Assembly (NCBI GenBank): GCA_964058845.1
Contig: CAXKVR010000008.1
Location: forward strand, 372,001 to 436,000
Length of the DNA stretch: 64,000 nt
Reading direction: 5' to 3'
DNA from: Carex sylvatica
Taxonomy: Eukaryota > Streptophyta > Magnoliopsida > Poales > Cyperaceae
The translations under genes and the position numbers were made by a program. Positions 46,449 to 56,906 of the stretch are shown here, piece after piece. The notes below the pieces were generated by a model. That model did not search any database and was not told the origin of the DNA. It saw only the letters and a program-made list of their open reading frames with translations. Numbering within the stretch: the stretch's first letter is position 1; each line of letters starts with the position of its first letter.

Positions 46449-46855
46449 GAGTTTGGCTAGTATAACATCAGTGTCATTTCAATTTATATAACACCAACTC
46501 TAAAACCTATCAAATCGATTTTAAACGATAAATCCAAACCGTTCAAACCAATTTACATTATGTGTGATGCGTTTACATATAAATTTTTTATATTTTCGAG
46601 TTATCTTAGTATCAAATCAAGCGGTAAAAATATTGAAAAATTAATGTATTAAAATTAACTTAAAAACTCACTTATTTGACCGCTTGACCTAATACTAAAT
46701 AAATTCGAAAAATTATAAATTTTGCATGTAAACGCACAACTAATCAAGTAAATCGGTTTGAATGGTTTGGATTTATCGTTTGAAGTCGATTTGATAAGTT
46801 TTAGAGTTGGTGTTATATAGGTTAAAATGACACTGATGTTATACTAGCCAAACTC
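46449..46855. mobile_element. Mutator-type MITE, 407 bp, perfect 9-bp target duplication
   Basis: Ends GAGTTTGGCTAGTATAACAT and ATGTTATACTAGCCAAACTC, flanked by ACTATTGTT at 46440-46448 and 46856-46864. The interior (AAATCGATTTTAAACGATAA, GACCGCTTGACCTAATACTA) resembles that of the element at 52217, not the GACCAAATTTTA core group. Confidence 0.95.
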
Positions 46856-46878
46856 ACTATTGTTATATATATTTATAA

Positions 46879-47090
46879 GAGGAGGGATCCAATTACCACA
46901 ATTTTGAGTTACTACAAAGTTACCACAATTATTTTTTATATTTTCAAATTCCAAATCGTCGATCCAAACCATTCAACATGATATCCATAATAAAATGTAC
47001 TTCCAGATCAAATTTTATATTTTTTTGAATTTTTTTACTATTTATTAAGATAAGTACAAAAACTAGTCAAATTCATACCATTGAATTTTT
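46879..47090. mobile_element. Half MITE (GAGGAGGG end)
   Basis: It starts GAGGAGGGATCCAATTACCA and continues through AATCGTCGATCCAAACC, CATAATAAAATGTACTT and TTTTTTTACTATTTATTAAG, then loses similarity near 47090. The right arm is absent. Confidence 0.6.
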
Positions 47091-47229
47091 TACCTTATAA
47101 AGTTGGTTTCTTATCTTTTAGCTCTCTTAATTTTTTAAAAAAATTATATTATTTAATCGGTGTGTATTTGACACAGCAATTTATCCCTGGTAAAAGTTCT
47201 AAACTCTTGTGTCACACATAAGGCTACAC

Positions 47230-47570
47230 CGACTATTTTTATTTTTTTATTTTTGACAACCGAAAATTATATACGGTTACAAGGCTAGACTTTTTTTTTA
47301 CTTTTGGCAACTGAAAATTATATACGGTTACAATTGGAGGTTAAAACATTTTTTTTTTACTTTTTGGCAACCAAAAATTACATACGGTTACAATTGGAGC
47401 TTTAAATATATTAATTTCTTATCAAGATTAATGACATATACTCATCTGTTTTTGTACGCAACTAATTGATTCTAGCTACTCAAATTTATCAAAATTTAAC
47501 CATTTTTTATAAAATATTATAAGAATCGTAACCGAAAATTATATGTGATTACCCAATTGAGGTTAAGGTT
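47230..47570. repeat. Repeated palindromic motif, about 70-bp spacing
   Basis: AACCGAAAATTATATACGGT with a following TACAA recurs, with small changes, at about 47259, 47309 and 47370, with a fourth weaker copy at about 47530. The motif is itself an imperfect palindrome. It lies inside the CACTA region and may be a protein-binding subterminal array of another element. Confidence 0.6.
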
Positions 47571-47835
47571 TTAGATTAAGTTTCATAAATAAATAAATAA
47601 AATTATTTAATAAATTATATTCGGACCCCTCCTCATATTAGAAAGGCATTTATATCAATTATTACTTCCATATATTTTTCAAATATAGAAGACATTGCTG
47701 TGTTAAGTTGCGAACTTACGTTGAAATTGTGAAGTCATTAGCAGATGTGACAATCTTTTCAACATCTGATATACACCTGGAATATACATACAAAGCTAAT
47801 GGGTTATTGAGACTTTGTCCCGAATTCTGTATGGG

Positions 47836-49168
47836 ATGTCTTATGTGAGTTTTCGATCTTCTTTCGAGAGATTTGTGCCAAGGAGCTTGATCCAGTGAGG
47901 GTGGCACAGTTAGAAGATGATATTATCGTTACAATGTGCAAGGCAGAAAAAATATTCTCACCAGCTTTCTTCGATTCAATGGAGCATCTTGTTGTGCATG
48001 TAACATATGAGGCTAGAATGGGTGGGCCAATAGGGTCCCGATGGATGTTTCCATGTGAAAGGTGTGTTTCATATTGCTTCTATTTATAAACCACAACCAT
48101 ATATGTACCTACTAACACTAAATTATATATACAATAACATGCATAACAAGGAACAACGGATGAGAGTCACAAACAAGGCACGTGTTGAGGGTTCAATCGT
48201 GGAGGCTATAATTGCCAAAGAAATTGGTACTACTTCGACACAATATTTTGCAGATAAAACTAACATTGGCCAAGGAGTTGGAACAAGTTACCATCCATCT
48301 GGGCTACTTTCAGTATTCGATACTCCGGGCCAGTTCACTGGTAGGAAAAAAGGGAAGTATCTTGATGAAAGGGATTTTAATGCTGCACACACCTATGTCA
48401 TCCTCAACTACCCAGAGATCTGTGAGAAGTACTTGGGGTACAATATCATGAATTTTCTTTTGATGTTGTCAAAATTATATATTATAAAATATATAGAAAT
48501 CTAATATTATGACATATTATAATGTACAGAGAGTTTGATACATGCATGCTCAATTATGGAATGACCACAAGCCCCCAAGACTTGCCAAAGGTTCGTCAAG
48601 ATGGTTCCGCACATTGGTTGCGGAAAAAGGTCATTAATTCACGTGATGAAGATGATTACTACATAACAAGACAACTCAAAGTTTCGGTGTTTGCATCAAA
48701 GGCGAGTGTGATGCAAATGCCCCATAAATCGACTACTATGGAGTTCTCCAAGAGGTCATTGCACTAGAATATGATGCCCACACAGTAGTTCTATTTAGAT
48801 GTGATTGGTTTGACATAATAAACGATGTAAAGGTCAACCGCGCACATGGTATTGTTGAGGTTAACCACACTTCTCGCCTAGCAACTTACGAGCCGTTTGT
48901 ATTAGCAGCTCAAGCAACCCAAGTGTGTTACCTACCATATGCATCTACCAAGCCTGAAAGACTGTCTTGGTGGGTGGCATTTAAAACAAGCCCAGAGTCA
49001 AGGTTTCAAGCTGAGGGCGACGATTCTAACTTAGAATTTTACCAAGATGAAAGACCGAATAATCCAATCTCGGTTTCAGATGGACCAAACTTTGATTGGG
49101 ATGGCATCATCTTTGGAGAAAATGACTTCGAGCTAGTGGACAAAAGAACAGTCCTCCCGCCAATCTGA
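47836..49168 (+). pseudogene. CACTA transposon protein remnant (transposase C-terminal/DUF4218 and DUF4216)
   Basis: Reading exons by eye: FSIFFREICAKELDP-like sequence (47836-47890) leads into VAQLEDDIIVTMCKAEKIFS and PAFFDSMEHLVVHVTYEA (47905-48020), GPIGSRWMFPCER, then NKARVEGSIVEAIIAKEIGT (48170-48240). This is the DUF4218-type segment that follows plant CACTA Tnp2 transposases. Downstream, 48522-48767 and 48735-49168 carry a DUF4216-type region (VVLFRCDWFD, VCYLPYASTKPERLSWWVAF). The DDE-containing N-terminal part is missing and frames change several times, so the copy is non-autonomous. Confidence 0.85.
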
Positions 49169-50000
49169 TCCACCGCAATCTATGGCGAGAGACAAAAACC
49201 AAGTAGAGGAAGGTGAGGAAGAGCATGACATGGAGCAAGTGTATCACAGTAATGACGATAATTATGATGAATAATTTTAATAGACCTAAACTCCAATAAT
49301 CCCGATGAGGAGTATTAATTGGTAAAGCAACATACATGTGTGTTTGGTTTTTTATTTCACTTTACTTTATATTTTTCTAATCTGGTGTGCTTTATTTAGG
49401 TCAAATTCCTTTTCTAATCTATGTTCTTTCTTCTTTTTTTGTAACAGGTACTGCTTGCTGTTGGTTTCTATGGGAACATGTGTTATAGGTGAGTTTTTGC
49501 ATATTCATTCTCATTATGTATATGGGACCTTGTTAGTACAGTAAATGAAAATTTTACACTTGGGTCCCTATATTATGTCGTATTTGTGATTTTGCTTAAA
49601 AAAGGACATGTTTTTCAAAATATGATATAAATATAACTATTATAATTAAGACAATACCCATCATGTATTATTTTTTATTAGAAAATATATTTATTTACAT
49701 GACCTTGTTAATCTAGTGTATTTATGCATGTATGTATGTTCACTGTTTACTAATTGTAATTACTTATTTTACTCATTTACTAACACTGTAAAAGGATATA
49801 TTGCAGGATGAGTTATTCACTGTAAAAGGAAGAAAACATGTATTGCTTGGATTTGTCAAAATATTTTGTATCTAAATTAAATAGATTGGCTTTGTCAAAT
49901 ATCAAAATTTATGTTTTCACTTTTATCGCAATTAAATATTTTGTGCTGTATGTTGTGATCTACTTTAATTTATTGCTACAAAGGGAGATATCAAATAAAC

Positions 50001-51413
50001 TTAAATGCTTCTGTCTCCATGAAATAAGCTTTTCCAACGGAAGTCTCATGGAAATAATAAGTCTAACATAAAATAATGTAAACTGGATGAATAAAACATT
50101 TTCCAGGGTATAGTTCTCCGGTATTTCCATGCACCTTCGCTATAAAATAATATAAAAAGATTAAGCAAAATATTTCCAAGGGTAGCTCATGAAAATAATA
50201 TGTCTCTCAACTTCTCATTTATTTCCAATGGCATAGGGAGAGGTATTTCCATGAACTATCAATAAAATCAAGATTCTAAATAGCGATTATAGCGACGTAG
50301 CGGGGAGACAAGAAAAAAAAGCTATTGTGAATAGCGTAGCTATAGCGAAAGCTATCATACATAGCGTTTTTTCCTTTTCAAATTTTATATTCTATATTTC
50401 TACTAATTATCAACATAATCAATAGGAGAATTGAGATAACAACTAAATCACAACTAATCTAAGTCTATACTTTTTATCAATTACGCAAATAAGAAGGAAA
50501 AAAAAAAGATCTAAAATGTAATATTATTTAAAATAGACAAAGAATAATTAATTTTATTAGGTAAATGAAGTCAGTATACATATTTAAATATTTTATATAT
50601 TATAATAATACTAATAATCAAAATCAGCTTTCAATTGAAACGAATGATAATACTTTTACAAATGAATACTATACGAAGAGCAATCAAAATAAATAATTAA
50701 TATTTGAATATTTTTCGATATAGAATGAGAGAAGAAATCATGCACAAATAAAAATAGAAGCATATAGTTTGGTTTAACATACTTATCGTAGAAGACTATG
50801 TAGAATTAAAAATAGGAATAGAAGAACAGAAGCCCATATAAATTGTAAAAAAAGCCCATGTAGCATAGCGGTAGCAATAGCGCGTCGCACATAGCGGTAA
50901 TAGCGGTCGTAGCTGAGTTAGTACACTTTTATCTCATAGCGTAGCGTTTATGGTCCGAAAAAACTATAGCTAGCTATTTAGAACACTGTATAAAATATAA
51001 TTTTGGGTCTATTTGGCGGGTCATGGGTCAGGTATTAGTATTTCCAACGGCATGGGGAGAGGTATTTCCATGAACTATCAATAAAATATAATTTTTGGGT
51101 CTATTTGACGGGTCATGGGTCAGGCATTAGTATTTCCAACAGTATGGAGCGTGGTATTTCCATGAACTTGCAATAAAATATAATATCTGGTCTGTTTGGC
51201 GAGTCATGAGTCAAGCATTAGTATTTTCAATGACAGATAGGAAGCATTTCCATGCGCAGACAACAGAGATTTCCATGTGCTATTTTTTTCATAGATCTAC
51301 CGTTGAAAATAATAAAGTGTGTCAAAAACTGCAAAAAAAATTTCATGAACTCTTTCTACCGTAAGAAATTACATTTCATACCGTAAAAAATATTATTATA
51401 AATTCTAGTAGTG
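50001..51413 (-). mobile_element. Right end of a CACTA element with TTTCCATG subterminal repeats
   Basis: On the minus strand the terminus reads CACTACTAGAATTTATAATA at 51413. Inward, TTTCCATG, TTTCCAACGG and GGGTCTATTTGGCGGGTCAT recur at least eight times between 50001 and 51300, typical of CACTA subterminal arrays. It does not match the terminus at 45724, so the two may belong to different elements. Confidence 0.75.
50269..50988. mobile_element. hAT-type MITE with ATAGCG-rich arms, nested in the CACTA end
   Basis: Ends CAAGATTCTAAATAGCG and CTATTTAGAACACTG are inverted (rightmost end read inversely CAGTGTTCTAAATAGC, a well-known plant hAT terminus). ATAGCG/CGCTAT motifs crowd both sides. 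Flanks AATAAAAT (50261-50268) and TATAAAAT (50989-50996) agree in seven of eight bases. It splits one of the CACTA subterminal repeats. Confidence 0.85.
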
Positions 51414-51577
51414 ACCGTCAAAGTTCTACATTAATTACTGCATGATAGTTTGACTCTTGTAAATTCTAGTAGTGACCGTCAAAGTTCTACATTAATTACT
51501 GCATGATAGTTTGACTCTTGTAAATTCTAGTAGTGACCGTCAAAGTTCTACATTAATTACTGCATGATAGTTTGACT
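51401..51577 (+). repeat. 61-bp tandem repeat containing a CACTA end plus host flank, three copies
   Basis: AATTCTAGTAGTG starts at 51401, 51462 and 51523 (exact 61-bp steps). Each copy continues through ACCGTCAAAGTTCTACATTA and GATAGTTTGACTC. The flank part is host sequence also present once in copy A at about 33945-33965, so the repeat unit joins transposon terminus and target DNA. Confidence 0.95.
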
Positions 51578-51787
51578 CAATACATGCAATTCTACATTAA
51601 CTACTTGTAACAGGACAAAACAATTTCGATCTCTTGCACCTGTTGGCTATGGCGCATGTTATGCTCTCTACAGAAACTTTACGAGATTTAATTTGTGTAG
51701 TACTTTTGACTATTTTAATTGAAACATGACAAATGAGCTAATCGTTTTATACAATGAAATTCCAATCATATTAAACTTTTTTTTTTT

Positions 51788-52200
51788 TGGCTAAATGTCC
51801 TGCACAAGTCCTCCATAGCGAAATATATATTTTTTCATTTTGAAAATACAAACAACTGATTCGAATCTTCCAACATGTTCTCTATAATGAAATGTGCTTG
51901 AAAACTAAATTTTATATTTTTTAGAATTTTTTTACTATTTATTAAGCAATTTTGAAAATTGTTGTTTTGCTGTAAACAGTAAAAAAAAAGTAAAAATTTA
52001 TGAACTATCAGATCCGCAATTTTCAAAGTGGCTTAATAAATAGTAAAACAATTCTAAAAAATGTAAAATTTGGTCTCCAAGCACATTTCAATATGGAGAT
52101 CGTGTTGAGCGGTTTAGATCAGTTGTTTGGATTTTCAAAATGAAAATATATTGTCATGGAGTAAAAACTTGTTTTACTCCATGTCTCATTTTAGTCCATA
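51788..52200. mobile_element. MITE of the shared-core group
   Basis: The arms TTTTTCATTTTGAAAATAC and TTTTCAAAATGAAAATATA are inverted. The core blocks (ATGAAATGTGCTTGAAAAC, TTTTTTTACTATTTATTAAG, and inverted GGTCTCCAAGCACATTTCAA) are typical of the group. The outer ends are blurred. Confidence 0.7.
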
Positions 52201-52216
52201 TATATATATATATATA

Positions 52217-52628
52217 TAGTAGAACTAGGGTGTTCTTAAGCTCACCAAAGTATTTGGTGAGCTTAACTCCAAAACTCCTCAAATCGATTTCAAATGACGA
52301 ATCTGAACCGTTGGAACCCGCATACCTTACGATTGATGCGTCTACATGTGAAAATTTTAAGCATTTGAATTAATTTAGTATAAAGTCAAGTGGTCAAAAT
52401 TAGAAGGTTAATAAATTATTTTTAGTGCATTCATTTTTTGAACGTTTTTTGACCGCTTGACTTTATACTAAATTAATTTAAATGTTTAAAATTTTCACAT
52501 GTAGATGCATCACTCGTAAGGTAGGCGGATTTCAACGATTTAGATTCATCATTTGAAACCGATTTGATAGATTTTGGAGTTAAGCTCACCAAATATTTTG
52601 GTGAGCTTAAGAACACCTAGTTCTACTC
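52217..52628. mobile_element. TIR element (GAGTAGAACTAGG type)
   Basis: Left AGTAGAACTAGGGTGTTCTT and right AAGAACACCTAGTTCTACTC are inverted, with inner GCTCACCAAAGTATTTGGTG palindromes. The interior (GACCGCTTGACTTTATACTA) matches the type of the element at 46449. The flanks are TA microsatellite, so the target duplication is unreadable. Confidence 0.85.
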
Positions 52629-52634
52629 TATATA

Positions 52635-52672
<38 letters not shown>
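52629..52672. repeat. (TA)n microsatellite between two MITEs
   Basis: A run of TA dinucleotides with one GA interruption. Shorter TA runs also flank the MITEs at 52201 and 53090, indicating that these elements inserted in TA-rich sites. Confidence 0.9.
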
Positions 52673-52675
<3 letters not shown>

Positions 52676-53088
52676 TAAGTCTACCATACATTGCAATGCA
52701 TAGGCACCTCTATGCATTGGACTATAAATCACGGATTCAAAGTCCAAATGACCGATCCAAACTGTTCATCTTGTTCTCCATATCAATATGTGCTTGGAGA
52801 CCAAATTTTACATTTTTTGGAATTTGTTTACTATTTATTAAGTCACTTTGAAAATTACTGATCCAACGGTGCCTTTTGATTTTACTGTAACCGTTGGATC
52901 AGCGATTTTCAATGTGGCTTAATAAATAGTAAAAAAATTCCAAAAAATGTAAAATTTGGTCTCCAAGCACATATTAATATGGAGAACAAGATGAACGGTT
53001 TGGATCGGTCATTTGGACTTTGAATATGGTGATTTATAGTCCAATGCATAGAGGTGCCTATGCATTGCAATGTATGGTAGACTTACTC
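52673..53088. mobile_element. Mutator-type MITE of the shared-core group, 416 bp
   Basis: Ends GAGTAAGTCTACCATACATT and AATGTATGGTAGACTTACTC. The arms include GCATTGGACTATAAATCAC, the core GCTTGGAGACCAAATTTTAC and the central GATCCAACGGTGCC against GTAACCGTTGGATC. This is the complete relative of the half element at 40333-40542. Confidence 0.9.
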
Positions 53089-53349
53089 TCTATATATATA
53101 TATATAATAGTCGGTCAATAATTCATTCCGATCCCACTTTAAATTGGAACATAAATTTGAGAAAAAAAAATATGCTTCATTAGTGCTAAAATGATCTAAT
53201 TATGGAATCACATTAATAGTACGGTTCCATTAGATATAGGTTTTTGAGACTACATTAATGTTAATTAATGTTGTTCCTATTAGAGATAGGTGGCACCCGC
53301 TAATTAGCTCTTAAAAACTAAAAAGTAATCGCAATTGAAAAGTAAATAT

Positions 53350-54560
53350 ATGAGTTTAGAGAAATTGACACGCGGGTGATAACGGAGTTCAGCAAAACAA
53401 AGGCCTACGTCTCCGGGGCTTCGCAACTTCTTCTAGGTGTGCCTTTCTATTACCCAATACGAAAGGTTTACAATTCGTGAACTGGCGAGCCCTTACAACC
53501 AAGAGAAGTCACACGGCCAACAAGAGATGAGTGCCGGCGAGCCCTTACAACCAAGAGAAGTCATTCGAACAACTCGAAAATGTGAGAACGAAGTCTCAAG
53601 GTAAAATCTCCACAAGAGAAACACTCAATAGATCACTCTAATCTAATCTAACAAGATTAGTGATGTGAATTTGAGGTTATTTGATAGGTATTGAATTTTT
53701 AAGCTCTCACAACAATGAAGGAACTCTAGCTCACAGAAAATTACGTTTTAGAAGTTTAGAGTCGGCTAGGTTACTTTGGGAAGAAGGCCCAAAGCCCTAT
53801 TTATAGTAACAGCTCAAAAATGAGCTAAGTGGGCTAAAATGTTATAACGTTTTAGTTTAAAATGTGAGTTAGGGTCTTCACTTTCTGCGAGATTGATCAA
53901 ATTATTACAACGATTGTAAAACGTTACATAACGTTTTGCACTGACTTAAACTTGATAAAAAAACTAGAATTTCTAAAGCTCGGATTTAATTAAAATGTTA
54001 CAATGTTTGTCAAACGTTATAACGCTGATTAATTAAATCGTTGTAACTATTGACAAACGTTACAACGTTTGTTTCTTGAATTTTAATTTTAAATACAGCT
54101 GTACTTAACGTTCTGACATTCCTAAAACGTTACAACGTTTGGAAGACCGTTGCAACGTTTAAAGTTGTACTTAACGTTCTGACATTCTTAAAACGTTACA
54201 ACGTTTGGAATACCGTTGCAACATTTAAAGTTGATTCTGTACAGCTGTGTTTCAGCAGTTCTGATATTCCTAAAACGTTGATAACGTTTTATGAAAATAT
54301 TATAACGTTTTAAATTGTTTCTGAGTTTGACCAAGCTGTTCCTTCAGCATTTCTGTCAGGCTGAAAATGTTACAACGTTTTACAAACGTTACCAATGTTT
54401 TATCCCTGTTTAAACAACCTTAAATACACTTTACCAAGTTTAAGATATTACAATTTATATTCTTGATAAGTGTCTTCATTTTTTCTTTAGTCCAAGTATT
54501 TCATGTTGCAATTTCATTTGACTTGAACCTACATATCTTTCAAAGATAGAAAAAATCATA
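53350..54560 (-). mobile_element. Copia-type LTR (solo or fragment), minus orientation
   Basis: Read on the minus strand it has an A/T-rich U3 full of AACGTT motifs, a TATA box CTATAAATAGGG (53806-53795), and an R/U5 ending in CCGGAGACGTAGGCCTTTG, GAACTCCGTTATCACCCGCG and TGTC. This resembles 3' ends of plant copia LTRs. CGAGCCCTTACAACCAAGAG occurs twice (53487 and 53538). Exact ends and target duplication were not found. Confidence 0.6.
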
Positions 54561-54668
54561 AAATTTAATAATTGTATGTTTTTGCAAATTAGTCAAATAG
54601 ACGAAAAAAATTATTACTACAACCAACAATTAATAGTGTGGTACTATATTTTTTAGGCATTAAACGCT

Positions 54669-55172
54669 TAGGATCTGTTTGGCAACATGAGAATTTTGTA
54701 GAAATATAAATTTTTAATATGGGAATGGAAATTTTAATTTGTCAAAACCAAAGTTATTTAATCTATGGAAAATTTTAGAAAATAGGTGTTCGACAAATGC
54801 ATGAGAAATTTGTTAGGATGTTGGTTTCTTTTTCTTTCTATAGAAGATGTAATACTACAATTAAACTATATTAAGTGCATTAATACTAATCACTAATTAT
54901 GATCAATATAATTGTATAAACAAGCAGACATAGTTCAAGCAGCATGTATTATACATAATTTTATTGTATATCATAATGACGATGCCGCTTGGACTGCGAA
55001 CGCTAATTTAGAAATTGATCCAAATAATATTGTGGATATACCAGATGGAGATAAAGAGTATGGCAAAGATGTTGAAAGACTCAACAATCAACGTCAGACA
55101 TGAAATAAAAAGAAAAAAGAGATGAAATTGCTAGGCTTATGTGTGATGATTATGTTAGACGTCAGAATTGAA
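54669..55172 (+). pseudogene. PIF/Harbinger transposase C-terminal remnant
   Basis: 54912-55100 encodes QADIVQAACIIHNFIVYHND, matching the conserved AAC-LHNFI stretch of HARBI1-like nucleases. A frame break follows, then KRDEIARLMCDDYVRRQN up to a stop at about 55170, the usual end of the family. GGATCTGTTTGGCAACATGA at 54670 resembles a PIF-type terminus. The catalytic DDE part is missing. Confidence 0.75.
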
Positions 55173-56906
55173 ACTTAACTTAAAATTAGCTTAATCTATT
55201 AAAATTAAGTGTTGCTAGTTAATTATATTTGTTTAATAATTTCTTGTATTATTAAATTATGCTTGTTTAACTAATTTCAGTCTTCGTATTATTAAATTGT
55301 GTTTGCTTAATTGTGCAAGTTAATTGTAGTTTAATTAATTAAAAAGTATTAATTAGTATAATTCCTTTTTTTAATTAATTAAACAAATATTAATTAGTTA
55401 ATTTCCACTCTCAACGAAGATAAAAAATTATACCTTTAAAAATTACTGTCCAAGAGCTCTGCTGTTTGATTACTTAATTTCATATTGACATAAGTTTTTG
55501 GTCTTCAAGAGAGATTCGCTGCTTGGAAAAAAAAAAAAGAAGAAGAATTTTGAGCTAATTTATTTTTCTCTGTAAGAATTGAAGTTGAGCAATGGAATAA
55601 AAAACCATTTTGAAATTTGAAATAAGATAAAAAATCAGGCTGTCGAACACATACAAGGGAAAATTACCTAGAAAGTTTTTTTAACACTATGATTGGATCA
55701 CCATGCAATATGGATGATCTGATATTTCATATACGATAACACCGAATGGGACCACAGAAGAACACGAATAAAAGACAAAAAGGACGTAATATATGTAGCC
55801 TGTCTTCTGGGTTATGGACCATTTTTGTTACTCTTGGTTGAAGTCATTATACAAGACTCCCCAAATTCATGGGTACTTCGAGCATCTAGATTTTCAGTGG
55901 TCATAACAGTGCACTAAAATGTGCGTCATATCACTGACAAAAATAAAATTTGGCTCTGCCAGAAAGGTAAATTGGTCCCAAATGTCATTGGAACACCAGA
56001 TACCTATTGTCGTATTTTAACTACAGAAGATCCTGACTTTTACTGAGGGGAATCCAAAGAGCTCGATAATGGTTTCAGATTCCCTCCACTACAATTGCCC
56101 CCACATTGACATTGCAATTTGTACACTTTTCATCTCCTCAGCATTAATTTCTCATTTGTAAAAATTAAAAGCCAGTACATCTTATATTTAGAATTCAATC
56201 AATTTTACATTTTGTTAGGGATGCTCCTCTCCCGACGAATGATTAACTTGATTTAGAAATTAATGATTCAATCCCCAGAGACATGATACTTTTATCTAAA
56301 TTAAAAGAGTTTAGTAGGTTAAAAGCATCATATAGATGAGCATGCCGCATGATTAATAATAATAATTAATTATACTTAGGGAAAAGGAAGACCGACATGG
56401 TTATTACGTGACAGCGTTTGAAGGACATTAGATGCAAATATAGCAAAGTATATGACTGATTGCTAAAATAAAATAAAAACTGTACTTCTTTTACTAGCCT
56501 TTTCAACTGTAACGGATGAACTCTCTCTCCAGCACCAAGGGCACTTCCAAATTCCAAATCAATCTACCCTTCTTCTCCCTTTCCCTCTGATCCAATTTGG
56601 ATCTCCTACATAGTACCGTTCTCTTTTCTGAGAACCCCAGGAAACCCAATTGGGCAGTGAAGTGCCATGAACTAAGAGACAAGAGGAGGTGCCATGGTAC
56701 ATTTTGTTCTCTTCTTTTAGATGACATTAATAGTCACTGTCATGATTTATATTATGTCCCCCTTTTCTCTCTCTCATTTGGCTTTTCTCTTTTTCTGAGC
56801 TGGTCGGTTGGTTGTGCGTTGTGCAAAGAAATGGCAACAGAAGGCTGAAGGGTTTTGCTTGAATTTCTCCTCTCTTCACTTTTGAGTCTTATTTCTTGGA
56901 AGAAAA
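55173..56906 (+). promoter_or_regulatory. Non-coding DNA and upstream/leader region of the intact polygalacturonase
   Basis: 55173-56040 is AT-rich and has no supported gene. From about 56045 the sequence matches copy A 34150-34833, so this is the gene's own upstream DNA. About 120 bp at 56722-56848 (including CCCCCTTTTCTCTCTCTCAT) is absent from copy A. The shared GGCACTT(T/C)CAAATTCCAAATC and CTGAGAACCCCAGGAAACCC blocks are probably leader sequence. No certain TATA box. Confidence 0.45.

Noticed and set aside
45724..51413. One complete CACTA element with matched ends
   Set aside because: Termini and subterminal repeats differ and no 3-bp target duplication fits, so the ends are listed separately.
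51401..51577. CRISPR-like array
   Set aside because: The 61-bp units are continuous identical repeats without spacers, in a plant genome, and contain a transposon terminus.
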